From assembly GCF_005121165.3 (NCBI RefSeq), contig NZ_CP034413.3:3124001-3188000 (forward strand): a stretch of 64,000 nucleotides of DNA. The letters are read 5' to 3'. Below, piece by piece: positions 33,575 to 42,835 of this stretch. The number at the start of each line of letters is the position of its first letter. Within the stretch, counting starts at the first letter, position 1. The notes under the pieces are model-generated. The model searched no databases. It saw nothing but the letters and a program-made list of their open reading frames with translations, and was not told the origin of the DNA. Origin of the DNA: Dysosmobacter welbionis. GTDB taxonomy: Bacteria; Bacillota; Clostridia; Oscillospirales; Oscillospiraceae. The translations under genes were made by a program, and so were the position numbers.

Positions 33575-34866
33575 TTATTTACTTTCCGGCAGAGTTACCA
33601 GACCCGCCTCCACCAGCTTCTGGAGGGACATGAGGATTCCCAACTTGGCGTGGTACCAAGTGAGGCCGCCCTGGAAGTAGACGGCGTAAGGGGGCGGATG
33701 GGCCCGTCGGCGGAGAGCTCGATGGAACTGCCCTGGACAAAAGCGCCGGCGGCCATGATGACGTCGGAGTCATAGCCCGGCATGGCCCAGGGCTCCGGGG
33801 TCACGTAGCTGTCTACCGGGGCGGCGGCCTGGATCCCCTTGCAGAAGGCCACCATGGCCTCGGCACTGCCCAGGGTCACCGCCTGGATGATGTCATGGCG
33901 GCTCTCCGTGGCGTTGGGGACGCAGGCGAAGCCCAGCTTCTCATAGATGTTGGCGGCAAAGACAGCGCCCTTCAAAGCGCCGGACACCACCGTGGGGGAC
34001 AGGAACAGCCCCTGGTAGAGGGCGGGCATCAGACCCAGGTTGGCACCCACCTCTTGACCCAGTCCCGGGGCGGAGAGCCGGTAGGCACACCGGTCCACGC
34101 ACTCCTTGGTGCCGCAGATGTAGCCGCCGATGGGGGCAAGTCCTCCGCCGGGGTTCTTGATGAGGCTGCCTACCACCATGTCGGCCCCCAGGTCCGAGGG
34201 CTCGATGGTCTCCACGAACTCGCCGTAGCAGTTGTCCACCATGATTTTCACGTCCGGCTTGATCCCCTTGCAGAAGGCGATCAGTTCCCCGATCTGCCGG
34301 ACCGAGAAGGAGGGGCGGGTGGCGTACCCCTTAGACCGCTGGATGGTGATGAGCTTGGTGCGGCCGTTGATCTTCTCCCGGATGGCGTCGTAGTCGAAGG
34401 TTCCGTCGGGCTTCAGGTCCGCCTGGGCATAGGTGACGCCATACTCCTTCAGGGAGCATTTGCTCTCCCGGATGCCGATGACCTCCTCCAGGGTGTCATA
34501 GGGGGCTCCCACCGGGGACAGCAACTCGTCCCCCGGCAGCAGGTTGGCGGAGAGGGCCACTGCCAGGGCATGGGTGCCGCAGGTGATCTGGGGACGGACC
34601 AGAGCCGCCTCCGTGTGGAACACATCGGCGTACACTCGCTCCAGGTTGTCCCGGCCGTCATCGTTGTAGCCGTAGCCGGTGGTGGCGGCAAAGTGGGTGG
34701 CGTTTACCCGGTTTTTCTGCATGGCGGCCAGGACCTTGCCTTGGTTGTACTCTGCCGTCTGATCAATGACGTCGAACCGGGGCCGCAAGTCCCGGAGCAC
34801 CGCCTCGCCGTATTCATAGACCGCCCGGCTGACGCCGAGCTGTTCATACATGGTCACAATTTCCAT
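33575..34866 (-). CDS. PLP-dependent methionine gamma-lyase-like protein (aluminium-resistance family; frameshifted near the end)
   Basis: Repaired length is 430 aa. It matches the Alr-resistance/methionine gamma-lyase-like PLP family (DUF/PF06838): TTGYGYNDDGRDNLERVYA, HALAVALSANLLPGDE, the PLP lysine region SLIKNPGGGLAPIGGYI. The frame breaks at the G5 run 33690-33694; one base restores a usual ending (VYFQGGLTWYHAKLGIL...). Start at 34866 follows GGAGG; it overlaps the AbrB gene by 23 nt. The reaction is probably cleavage of a sulfur amino acid, but the family is poorly characterised. Confidence 0.85.
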
Positions 34867-35098
34867 GGTCTTCCTCCGTTGTTCCCAAAATTTCATCTGC
34901 CAGGTCGCTGAGGACCTGGGGCTTTGTCACCACCAGGCCGCTGACCTCATTGCCCAAAATCAGCAGGGTGTCTCCGGGAGAGATGCCAAAGAACCGGCGG
35001 GCCTCCTGCGGGATGACGATCTGTCCCCGGTCGCCCACTTTGGCAGTGCCAAAGACCCGGTTTTTGGACATGCCCAGCATGTGTTTGCCTCCAGGCAT
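34844..35098 (-). CDS. AbrB/SpoVT-type DNA-binding regulator
   Basis: 84 aa. The swapped-hairpin AbrB domain is clear (FGTAKVGDRGQIVIPQEAR, then FFGISPGDTLLILG). Such proteins bind AT-rich operators as dimers or tetramers; here the first gene of an operon with a PLP enzyme and a DMT transporter, so it probably controls them and itself. Start at 35098 follows AAGGAGG. An inverted repeat overlaps its promoter. The closest style is the short clostridial AbrB homologues rather than SpoVT, which has a GAF domain. Confidence 0.88.
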   Translation of the reverse strand: MPGGKHMLGMSKNRVFGTAKVGDRGQIVIPQEARRFFGISPGDTLLILGNEVSGLVVTKPQVLSDLADEILGTTEEDHGNCDHV

Positions 35099-35124
35099 GG
35101 AGCTACCTCCTTGAAATCATACTT

Positions 35125-35140
35125 TTCACACAAGTGTGAA
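35125..35140 (-). promoter_or_regulatory. Inverted repeat (candidate operator) in the abrB-like leader
   Basis: TTCACAC and GTGTGAA arms (7 bp each) around a 2-nt centre, abutting the -10 box and covering the predicted transcription start. A regulator bound here would block initiation. Confidence 0.55.
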
Positions 35141-35168
35141 TCATAGCACAACCGGAAGAACTTGGCAA
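35140..35168 (-). promoter_or_regulatory. Promoter of the AbrB - PLP enzyme - DMT operon
   Basis: Minus-strand TTGCCA and TATGAT with a 17-nt spacer. Confidence 0.6.
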
Positions 35169-35255
35169 GAGGAAATTTTTCAAAACGGAAAATGGTGCAA
35201 AATGCTTTGGAGTGTGTTATCATACCTCCAAAGATCAAAATGAGGAGGAGCACCT

Positions 35256-35906
35256 ATGAATTGGCGGACGGTGGACATGTCCCGGGAGTCCCGGCGGGAC
35301 CAATTTGCGTATTTTCAGACCCTGTCCAACCCCTATGTGGGGGTGACGGTGCAGGTGGATGTGACGGAGCTGGCAGTCTGGTGCCGGGAGAGAGGAACGA
35401 GCTTCTTTCTGGCGGTGCTGTACGCTGCGGTCCGAGCGGCCAACGGCGTGCCGGAGCTGCGGCGGCGCATCCGGGGCGATCAGGTGGTGGAGTACGACCG
35501 CTGCCCCTCCTCCCATACGGTGGCTCTGCCGGACGGGACCTACTGCTACTGCAGCCTGGAGGTGGACCGGCCCTTCCGGGAGTTCCTGCCCTACGCGGCG
35601 GCGGAGCAGGAGCGGGTGAAGGCGGCGCCCACCCTGGAGGACGGAGAGGACGGGGAGAGCCTGTTCTTTGTCTCCTGTGTCCCGTGGCTGTCCTACACGG
35701 CCCTGACCCAGCCAACCCCAACGCCGGCGGACAGCAATCCCCGCATCACCTGGGGCCGCTGGCACCGACAGGAGGGCCGGACTCTGCTGCCTATGACGCT
35801 GCTGGCCAACCATGCTTTGGTGGACGGCATCCACATCGCCCGGTTCTATGAGAATCTGGACCGGGAGCTGGCCGCCCTCTGCGGCGGGGAGAAAACAGAG
35901 TACTGA
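35256..35906 (+). CDS. CatA-like chloramphenicol acetyltransferase family protein
   Basis: 216 aa, the usual length of type A CAT trimers. The catalytic histidine motif HALVDG (HxxxDG) lies near residue 187 and the conserved NPY/F region (FQTLSNPYVGVTVQVDV) near the N-terminus. True CATs acetylate chloramphenicol with acetyl-CoA; gut Firmicutes encode many divergent CatA-like proteins whose substrate is unknown, and this one has no sign of a resistance element around it. Resistance should not be assumed. Confidence 0.82.
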   Translation: MNWRTVDMSRESRRDQFAYFQTLSNPYVGVTVQVDVTELAVWCRERGTSFFLAVLYAAVRAANGVPELRRRIRGDQVVEYDRCPSSHTVALPDGTYCYCSLEVDRPFREFLPYAAAEQERVKAAPTLEDGEDGESLFFVSCVPWLSYTALTQPTPTPADSNPRITWGRWHRQEGRTLLPMTLLANHALVDGIHIARFYENLDRELAALCGGEKTEY

Positions 35907-35991
35907 ATCAGGAAAGGAGAGAGCGGCAGGTGAGGCGCTGCATTGTGGTGGCCGGGATCGCATGAATCAAATTTGAAAGGAGAATTTCCTC

Positions 35992-36638
35992 ATGCAGATT
36001 CCGGCGAATACCATCTATCCCCGCACAGGCGACCGGGAGACCGTCTATCTGAATGCAGTGGTGTCAGACCCCAATATTTCTGTGGGGATTACACGATCTA
36101 CAACGATTTCCTCCGGGACCCCACGGAATTCGTGCGCAACAATGTGCTCTATCACTACCCCATCAACGGCGACCGGCTGGTGATCGGAAAATTCTGCTCC
36201 ATCGCCTGCGGCGCGAAATTCCTGTTCACCAGCGCCAACCACACGCTGAAGTCCCTGTCCACCTATCCCTTTCCCATCTTCTACGAGGCGTGGGACACGT
36301 CTGTCTCGGAGATCACGGAGACCTGGGACAACCGGGGGGACATTGTCATCGGCAGCGATGTCTGGATCGGCTATGAGGCCGTCATCCTCTCCGGCGTGCG
36401 GATCGGTGACGGCGCCATCGTGGCCGCCCGGGCGGTGGTGGCTGGGGACGTGGAGCCCTACACCATCGTAGGCGGCGTACCGGCGAAGCCCATCCGGAAG
36501 CGGTTCACACCGGAGACCATCCACCGTCTGGAGCGGCTCCGGTGGTGGGACTGGCCACGGGAGAAGCTCCAGCTGCTGCTGCCCCTGCTCCGCCGGGGTG
36601 ACCTCACGGCACTGGAGCGGGCCGCGGAGAAATTCTAA
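35992..36638 (+). CDS. Vat/CatB-type xenobiotic acetyltransferase (frameshifted here)
   Basis: A left-handed beta-helix (hexapeptide-repeat) acetyltransferase; repaired length is 215 aa. Typical phrases are [28 protein letters not shown] with the active-site histidine, and [21 protein letters not shown]. Relatives inactivate streptogramin A or chloramphenicol. The frame breaks at the GGGG run 36084-36087; one added G gives the consensus GDYTIYND. The gene follows the CatA-like gene by 85 nt, and the pair may be co-expressed. Clinical resistance is not implied. Confidence 0.82.
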
Positions 36639-36648
36639 TCCACACAAA

Positions 36649-36680
36649 AACCGGGCGGCACACAACTGTGCCGCCCGGTT
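36649..36680. terminator. Bidirectional terminator
   Basis: A 14-bp stem (AACCGGGCGGCACA arm) between convergent genes, with a T-tract on the minus strand after the NlpC/P60 gene. Confidence 0.8.
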
Positions 36681-36699
36681 GGATATTTACTCTTAAAAC

Positions 36700-37587
36700 T
36701 TACACCTGGATACCGCCCACAAAATAGGTATTGTAGTACCCGCTGGTCAGGCTGCTGACGATGACACCGCCGCTGCGGGAAGAGGAGGAGTGGATGAACT
36801 GCCCATCTCCCGTGTAGATACCGGCATGGGAACATGCCTTGCCGGCGTTGCGGCTGGGATCGTTGAAGAACACCAGATCGCCGGGCTGCAGCTCGGAGAT
36901 AGAGTATACCCGGGTGCCCAGGCCACTCTGCCACTGGCTGGTGGCGGAGTGGGGCAGGGAGTAGCCGTGCTGGCTGTACACGTACATGGTGAAGCCGGAG
37001 CAGTCAAAGCCGCGGGGAGAGGCGCCGCCGTACACATAACCCGTGCCCAGGTACTGCTTGGCGGTGGCCGCGATGTCGCTGTTGGAGGAGGAAGACTCCG
37101 TCAGGTCCAGGAAGTCGCTGCGGATGTAACCCTCGGTGCCGTACTCACAGGTGACGTCGTACCAGCCGTCCACCAAGCCGTTGACCGTGACGATGGCGTC
37201 CTCCTCAATGGTGGCCAGCACAGAGCTGTCGGTAGAGGCGTCGGAGCGGACGTTCACGCCGTCGGAATTGACGCGGCCGTATGTAGTGAAGACATTGTCC
37301 TGATCTACGTTCAGGTAGTCAGCAGACACATAGCCGGTGCTGCCGTTGTAGGCGATCTTGTACCAGCCGTCCACGGAGTCATCCAAGATCGCCACCGCCA
37401 CACTCTTGTCCAGCGTGGTGACCACGGAGGCGGAGGTAGAGGGCTCGGCCCGCAGCCGCAGGGAAGAACCTGTGGTGCAGCCGGCGCCGGTGGCGATGTC
37501 CGCTGCCAGGGCGGTGGCCGCCAGCAGCATTGCGGTGAGAACGGAGAGGAACAGGACCTTGCCTGCTCTGCCTGCGAAGTGCGTCAT
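36700..37587 (-). CDS. Secreted NlpC/P60 peptidoglycan hydrolase with two SH3 domains
   Basis: 295 aa. A signal peptide (residues 1-29, cleavage after ATALAA) precedes two SH3b domains (residues 35-95 and 105-163; e.g. LRLRAEPSTSASVV and VNVRSDASTDSSVL) that hold the wall, and a C40 endopeptidase domain whose catalytic cysteine is in FDCSGFTMY and histidine in CSHAGIYTG. Such enzymes cut D-Glu-diaminopimelate links in muropeptides and act in cell separation or growth. Monocistronic. Confidence 0.93.
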   Translation of the reverse strand: MTHFAGRAGKVLFLSVLTAMLLAATALAADIATGAGCTTGSSLRLRAEPSTSASVVTTLDKSVAVAILDDSVDGWYKIAYNGSTGYVSADYLNVDQDNVFTTYGRVNSDGVNVRSDASTDSSVLATIEEDAIVTVNGLVDGWYDVTCEYGTEGYIRSDFLDLTESSSSNSDIAATAKQYLGTGYVYGGASPRGFDCSGFTMYVYSQHGYSLPHSATSQWQSGLGTRVYSISELQPGDLVFFNDPSRNAGKACSHAGIYTGDGQFIHSSSSRSGGVIVSSLTSGYYNTYFVGGIQV

Positions 37588-37641
37588 AGGTGTACGTTCC
37601 TTTCGTCAGTCTTTTGTAGCGCGGGGAAAAGGTCCTGTTTC

Positions 37642-37947
37642 TTACAGCTTGCCAGCAAGAGCACGATCCAGCCAGACGGTGGCGATGTCCATCGCCGCGT
37701 AGAGGCTGTCCTTCTCGCTCTTCTTGACCACACGGTCCCGGGACTTCAGCTCCGGGTCCGTCAGCTGCAGCTGGATGGAGACCTTGGTGGCCACCTCCAT
37801 GTCCTGCTCCTTCTTGGTGTTGAGGATCTGCATCATGATGATATATTTCTCAGCCATCGTGCCGTAGTAGATCAGATTGTCCACCCGGCGAAGGGGATGG
37901 CCCTTGTATGTCAAACCTTCTGCCTTCTTGGACTTGCTCTCTGCCAT
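37642..37947 (-). CDS. Conserved hypothetical protein (101 aa)
   Basis: A lysine-rich N-terminus (ESKSKKAEGLTYKGHPLRR) leads into a compact domain with YYGTMAEKYIIMMQIL and a C-terminal helix. I recall close homologues in gut clostridia without function. Start at 37947 follows AAGGAG; a good promoter (37977-38005) precedes it. No membrane segment or signal peptide. Confidence 0.75.
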   Translation of the reverse strand: MAESKSKKAEGLTYKGHPLRRVDNLIYYGTMAEKYIIMMQILNTKKEQDMEVATKVSIQLQLTDPELKSRDRVVKKSEKDSLYAAMDIATVWLDRALAGKL

Positions 37948-37976
37948 GGAAACACTCCTTCAAAAGTTGTAACCGA

Positions 37977-38005
37977 ATTGTAACAGATTTTATCCGCTTT
38001 GTCAA
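37977..38005 (-). promoter_or_regulatory. Promoter of the 101-aa gene
   Basis: Minus-strand TTGACA and TACAAT with a 17-nt spacer. Confidence 0.7.
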
Positions 38006-38066
38006 CGTTTGGTCACAAGAAATTACAGCCAATTCCTGGGAAGAGACCTGCCTTCGGCCCTGGACG

Positions 38067-38126
38067 CAAAAAATCCCGCAGGGAAGGTCGCCGCGCCATT
38101 CGCACGGATGCCCTCTCTGCGGGGGA
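38067..38126 (-). terminator. Terminator of ireB
   Basis: CCCGCAG and CTGCGGG arms (38075-38081, 38117-38123) close a larger hairpin; ATTTTTTGCG follows on the minus strand. Confidence 0.6.
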
Positions 38127-38143
38127 ATGCAGAAGGAAAACGG

Positions 38144-38389
38144 TTACTGCCCCAAATATCTGCGGACCAGCACCTGCAGCAGCTCGTCCCGGTCGATCTT
38201 GCGGATCAGGGTCCGGGCATTGTTGTGATTGGTGATGTAGGTGGGGTCCTCGGAGAGAATATAACCCACGATCTGGTTGATGGGGTTATAGCCCTTTTCC
38301 TCCAATGCCCGATAGACGGTCGAGAGAATCTGATGGATCTCTGCGTCCTTCTCCGTGGCAATATTGAATTTCCTGGTAAAATCGTCCAT
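38144..38389 (-). CDS. IreB-family regulatory phosphoprotein (UPF0297/DUF965)
   Basis: 81 aa. The sequence matches IreB of Enterococcus, a small dimer phosphorylated on threonines near its N-terminus by the wall-sensing kinase IreK (PrkC): compare [21 protein letters not shown] and the basic [14 protein letters not shown] end. It is thought to modulate cephalosporin tolerance. In most clostridia it sits before ruvX and a DUF1292 gene; here neither is adjacent. It has its own promoter. Confidence 0.9.
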   Translation of the reverse strand: MDDFTRKFNIATEKDAEIHQILSTVYRALEEKGYNPINQIVGYILSEDPTYITNHNNARTLIRKIDRDELLQVLVRRYLGQ

Positions 38390-38437
38390 ACAGACACCAC
38401 CTTTCCCGAAGGGAGCACCACTTCATAATACAAAACT

Positions 38438-38466
38438 AGTATACTCGTTTTTTGAAAAACTGTAAA
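38438..38466 (-). promoter_or_regulatory. Promoter of ireB
   Basis: Minus-strand TTTACA and TATACT with a 17-nt spacer. Confidence 0.7.
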
Positions 38467-38624
38467 GCGTTTTCCGCATGAAATTTGAAAAATACGCCCC
38501 GTAATCGCTGGGAGGGCGCTGGACCGAAAGAACAGGGGGTCCAGTGCAGCAGAACGGCCTTCGGCCCGCCTCACAGCGCCTCCGGGAGCGGCGTCTGCAT
38601 CGGCGCTGCTGGGGGATTGGATTT
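38467..38624. other. Intergenic stretch between ireB and pheT
   Basis: About 160 bases with no convincing reading frame on either strand; only the ireB promoter to the left and the hairpin at 38625 were recognised. Confidence 0.5.
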
Positions 38625-38653
38625 GAGCCGGGCGGAACGCATCCGCCCGGCTC
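38625..38653 (-). terminator. Hairpin downstream of pheT
   Basis: A 12-bp perfect stem (GAGCCGGGCGGA arm) with a 5-nt loop, 77 nt after the pheT stop. It lacks a T-tract on either strand, so termination is likely but not certain. Confidence 0.55.
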
Positions 38654-38729
38654 AAGGTTTCTGTCTGCGCAATAGCACCTGGACGCGACGGCACACAAGC
38701 CCGCTGTGCAGTCCGCAGGCGGCCGCATA

Positions 38730-41448
38730 TTACCGCAGGACGGCGTTCAGCTCTGCCTTCAGCGTCTCCAGGATGCTCTTCACATCCTCATCGGCCTCCT
38801 GAGCGGTGAGGCTGCGGTCGTCGGAGCGGAGCGTCAGGTTGAAGGCCACGCTCTTCTTGCCCTCCGGGATGCCGGAGCCGGTGTAGATGTCGAACAGGGA
38901 CACATCCTTCAGCAGCCCCTTGGCGCCCCGGCGGATGCAGTCCTCCAGCGCTCCCACGGTGACGGCCCTGTCGCACACCACGGCGATGTCCCGGGTGACG
39001 GCGGGGAACTTGGGCAGGGGGACATATTCCGGGTCGGCCCCCTTGGCATTCTCCAGCTCGTCCATGGCCAGCTCTGCGCAGTAGAATTCCGCGTCTACGC
39101 CATAGTTCTTGGCCACCAGGGATGGATCTGGCCGAACCAGCCCAGGCAGTCGCTGCCGCTCCACACCTCGGCAAAGCGGCCGGGGTGGTAGGAGAGCTCC
39201 TCCGGCAGGCCGCTGCCGATGCGGAAGGTCACATCCTTCACCCGCAGTTCCTGGAGGATCGCCTCAATGGCGCCCTTCATAGCGTAGAAGTCCATGTCGC
39301 CGCCGTAGGCGCCCAGGGTCAGTGTCTTGGACTCGATGGCCAAGCCGTCCTCGCCGCCGGGCAGGTACGTCCGGCCCACCTCATAGAGCTTCACGTCCTG
39401 ATTGCGGTAGTTGTAGTTCCGGGTCAGGATCTCCAGCATGGAGGGCAGGGTGGTGGTCCGCATGATGGAGGTATCCTCCCCAGGGGGTTCAGGATCTTGA
39501 AGGAGTTCCGCCGCTGGTAATCTTCCGGCCAGCGGATCTTGTCGTACTGGGTCGGGGAGATGAAGGAGTATGTGATGATCTCATCGTACCCGAAGGCCCG
39601 GCACACGCTGGACACCCGGCGCTCCAGGATCTCGGCGGCGCCATAGCCGCCCAGGGTGGTCTGGCCCCGCATCAGGGTGGTGGGGATGTTGTTGTAGCCG
39701 TAGAACCGGGCCACTTCCTCCGCCAGATCGGCGATGCCCTCCACGTCGCCCCGCCAGGAGGGGATGGTCACGTCGGCAGGGCCGCCGGGGCAGCTGTCGT
39801 CCGCTGTGCGGATGTCCACCCGGGCCAGATACCGGTACTGCTCCGCTGCGGGGATGTCGGTGCCCAGCAGCGCGTTCACCCGCTCCGGGTCCATGCGGAT
39901 GGTGTGGGGCTGGGGCACGTAGTTGAGGATGTCGATGACGCCGTCCACTACCTCTCCGGCGCCCAGCAGCTCCACCAGCTCGCAGGCCCGCTGGACGGCG
40001 GGCAGGGTATTCAGGGGATCCAGACCCTTCTCGAACTTGGCGGAGGCCTCGGTCCGCATCCCCAGGGACAGAGCGCCCTTGCGGATGCAGGTGCCGTCGA
40101 AGCAGGCGGACTCGAACACCACGTCGGTGGTGTCCGCCACGATCTCGGAGTTCAATCCGCCCATGATGCCCGCCAGGCCCACGGCCCGGTGCTCGTCGGC
40201 GATGACCAGGTGGTTGGCGGTGAGCTTGCGCACGTTGCCGTCCAGGGTGGTCAGTTCCTCGCCCTCCTCGGCCCGGCGGACGATGATGTGGCCGCCCTTC
40301 ACATAGCGGTAGTCAAAGGCGTGCATGGGCTGGCCGTACTCCAGCATCACATAGTTGGTGATGTCCACGATGTTGTTGATGGGACGGACGCCCATGCTCC
40401 GCAGCCGCTCCCGCATCCACTTGGGGGAGGGGGCGATCTTCACGTTCCGCACCATCCGGGCGGTGTACCGGGGCACCAGATCCGCGGCAGGGGTCTCGAT
40501 GTCCAGCAGGTCCGTCAGCACGCCGTCGGCGCCGCCCTGTACCTCCGGTTCGTGGAGAGTCAGGGGCTGCTGGTAGGTGGCGGCCACCTCCCGGGCCAGA
40601 CCGATGACGCTGAGGCAGTCGGGGCGGTTGGGGGTGATCTCGAACTCCACCACATGGTCATCCGCGCCGATAATGGGCTTGATGTCATCGCCGTTCTGGA
40701 TCCCTTCCTCGTGGAGGACGAAGATGCCGTCGGGGATGCAGTGGGGGAACTCCTTCTGGTCGGCGTGGAGATCCTCCAGGGTGCAGATGGCGCCTGTCTT
40801 GGTGTTGTAGGCCACCAGGTCCCCCTCGTGGAGGTTGGGGCAGATGGTGTCCGGCACAGCGGTGGAGCCGCCCAGGTCCAGACAGGTGTGGAAGGTGTAG
40901 TCCGGCTGGCTGGCGCACTCCAGGATCTTGGCGCACACCACCGGCCCGAACACCTTGTCACCGGGCTGGATGTCGGCGGGGATGGAGGGCTTGTCCTTGT
41001 CCAGGGGGTGGTAGTCGTTCAGGATGGCGGCGGGGACGATAGCGGCGTAGGGGAAGTCCCGCTCATCCAGACCCAGCTCATAGAGGCCGCACATCATGCC
41101 GTTGGACTCCACGCCCCGCAGCTTGCCCTTCTCGATCTTCTTGCCGCCGGGGAGGGTGGAGTGGTCCAGGGCCACGGGTACCATATCGCCGGGGTGGATG
41201 TTCCAGGCGCCGGTGACAATCTGGATGGGCGCGCTCTGGCCCACATCCAGCTGGCAGATCCACATGTGGTCGGAATCCGGGTGGCGCTCCATGGTGAGGA
41301 TGGTGCCCACCACGATATTGGAGATCTCGGCTCCCCGGTCCTCGGTGGTCTCCACCTTGGAGCCGGAGAGGGTCATGGCCTCGGCAAAGTCTTTATCGTT
41401 GGCGTCGACGTGCACAAACTCGTCCAGCCACTTTCTGCTCAGTAACAT
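38730..41448 (-). CDS. pheT: Phenylalanyl-tRNA synthetase beta subunit (two frameshifts here)
   Basis: Essential enzyme that charges tRNAPhe with PheS. The N-terminal tRNA-binding domain, B3/B4 editing domain, B5 domain and C-terminal anticodon-binding (FDX-ACB) domain are all encoded: opening MLLSRKWLDEFVHV, GTILTMERHPDSDHM, ILNPLG near the third quarter, and FPAVTRDIAVVCD near the end. The frame breaks at the CCCC run 39478-39481 and again at the GGG run 39119-39121; one added base at each gives LNPLGEDTSIMRTTTL and GQIHPLVAKNYGVD. Repaired length is 906 aa, somewhat above the usual 800. Two breaks in an essential gene argue for sequence error. Confidence 0.92.
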
Positions 41449-41663
41449 ATCTTCTATAACTCCTTTATATCGGAATGCGGGAGTGCCCCGCAAAAGCCTC
41501 GCAGAGTTTCACGCCGCCGGCGTGAAAAAATATCCAGTCATTTTCGGAAGGACACGTGCCTGCCGAAAATTCCCTGACTCAGCCGCCTTGGGCGGCGTTC
41601 ACCAGTGACCGATGTCACTGGTGAGGGGGAATCTAAAGGGGGACGGGATCCCCTCTTTAAGAA
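41449..41663 (-). other. Palindrome-rich pheS-pheT spacer
   Basis: A 215-nt gap, long for an operon, holds several hairpins in a row: TTCACGCCG with CGGCGTGAA (41507-41526), an arm pair around CACGTG near 41535-41572, a small GCCGCC/GGCGGC stem (41582-41595), and TCACCAGTGAC with its mirror (41599-41624). No open frame is seen. These may form RNA processing or attenuation structures, or be an inserted intergenic repeat. Confidence 0.5.
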
Positions 41664-42689
41664 CTAGAACTGTTCCAGGAATCGCACGTCGTTCTCAAAG
41701 ATCAGCCGCAGGTCGGCGATCTTGAACCGCCGCATGGCGGTGCGCTCCAGGCCGATGCCGAAGGCCCAGCCGGAGTATACCTCCGGGTCGATGCCGGACA
41801 TCTTCAGCACCTTGGGGTGGATCATGCCGGCGCCCAGCAGCTCGATCCAGCCCTCGCCCTTACAGGTGGGGCAGCCCACGCCGCCGCACTTGTGGCACTG
41901 GACATCCATCTCGCAGGAGGGTTCCGTGAAGGGGAAGTGATGGGGGCGGAACCGGGTTTTGGTGCCCTTGCCGTACAGCATCTCCACCACCGTGTTCAGG
42001 GTGCCCTTCAGATCCGCCATGGTGACGCCCTTGTCGATGACCATGCCCTCCACCTGATGGAACATGGGGGAGTGGGTGGCGTCCACCTCATCTTTCCGGT
42101 ACACCCGGCCGGGGGCGATGATGCGGATGGGCAGCTCCATGGTCTCCATGGCCCGGACCTGCATGGGGCTGGTCTGGGAGCGGAGCATCACCCGGCTGTC
42201 CTCGTCAAAGTAGAAGGTGTCGCTCCAGTCCCGGGAGGGGTGGCCCTCGCCGGCGTTCAGCTTGTCGAAGTTATAGGTGGCCAGCTCCACCTCCGGGCCG
42301 TCCAGGACCGTGAAGCCCATGGAGATGAAGATCTCCTTGATCTCATCCAGCGCGGTGTACATGGGGTGCTTGTGGCCCAGCTTGTGGGCCTTGCCGGGGA
42401 CGGTGATGTCCAGCGCCTCGGCCTCCAGCCGCTCCTCCAGGGCCTTTTCCGCCAGGACGGCGGACTGCTGCTCGATGGCGGACTCCACATCTGCCCGGAC
42501 GGCGTTGGCCAGCTGGCCCATGACGGGCCGCTCCTCGGCGGAGAGCTTGCCCATCTGCTTCAGAACGGCGGTCAGTTCTCCCTTTTTGCCCAGGTACTGG
42601 ACCCGGAGGGCCTCCAGCTCTCCGGTGTTCCCGGCGGCGCCGATGGCTGCCAGCGCGCCGGCGCGAATGGCTTCCAGTTGTTCCTTCAT
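41664..42689 (-). CDS. pheS: Phenylalanyl-tRNA synthetase alpha subunit
   Basis: 341 aa, standard length. The N-terminal coiled coil (residues 1-85) binds tRNA; the catalytic core carries class II motif 2 (PGRVYRKDEVDATHSPMFHQ) and motif 3 (GWAFGIGLERTAMRR). A cysteine-rich insert (CHKCGGVGCPTCKG) near residue 270 resembles a zinc knuckle, as seen in many clostridial PheS. The ATG at 42689 follows AAAAAAGGAG. It is the first gene of the T-box-controlled pheST operon. Confidence 0.95.
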   Translation of the reverse strand: MKEQLEAIRAGALAAIGAAGNTGELEALRVQYLGKKGELTAVLKQMGKLSAEERPVMGQLANAVRADVESAIEQQSAVLAEKALEERLEAEALDITVPGKAHKLGHKHPMYTALDEIKEIFISMGFTVLDGPEVELATYNFDKLNAGEGHPSRDWSDTFYFDEDSRVMLRSQTSPMQVRAMETMELPIRIIAPGRVYRKDEVDATHSPMFHQVEGMVIDKGVTMADLKGTLNTVVEMLYGKGTKTRFRPHHFPFTEPSCEMDVQCHKCGGVGCPTCKGEGWIELLGAGMIHPKVLKMSGIDPEVYSGWAFGIGLERTAMRRFKIADLRLIFENDVRFLEQF

Positions 42690-42711
42690 ACGTCAGACTC
42701 CTTTTTTGAGT

Positions 42712-42812
42712 TAGGAGCGTGGAGATCGGAGATAGGAACTGGGGCGGCCGCTGTGCGGCTCTATTGGGATCATCCGGCTTTGCCGGATACCAAAACTCCT
42801 ATCTTCTATCTC
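42712..42812. repeat. Imperfect inverted repeat inserted in the pheS leader
   Basis: Between the T-box terminator and the pheS ribosome site lies a segment whose ends are mirror images built from GGAGATAGGA-like units (left arm about 42714-42740, right arm about 42793-42832), with ATCCGG/CCGGAT in the centre. It does not belong to the T-box fold and looks like a mobile or dispersed intergenic repeat. Confidence 0.45.
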
Positions 42813-42835
42813 ATATCTCCTATCTTTGTGATAAC

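Noticed and set aside
35256-36638. Acquired antibiotic-resistance cassette (CAT-like plus Vat-like genes)
   Set aside because: No mobile element, no base-composition shift, and both proteins are distant members of large families.
39904-41445. A 513-codon open frame on the plus strand
   Set aside because: Antisense to pheT, same mirror composition, no motif.
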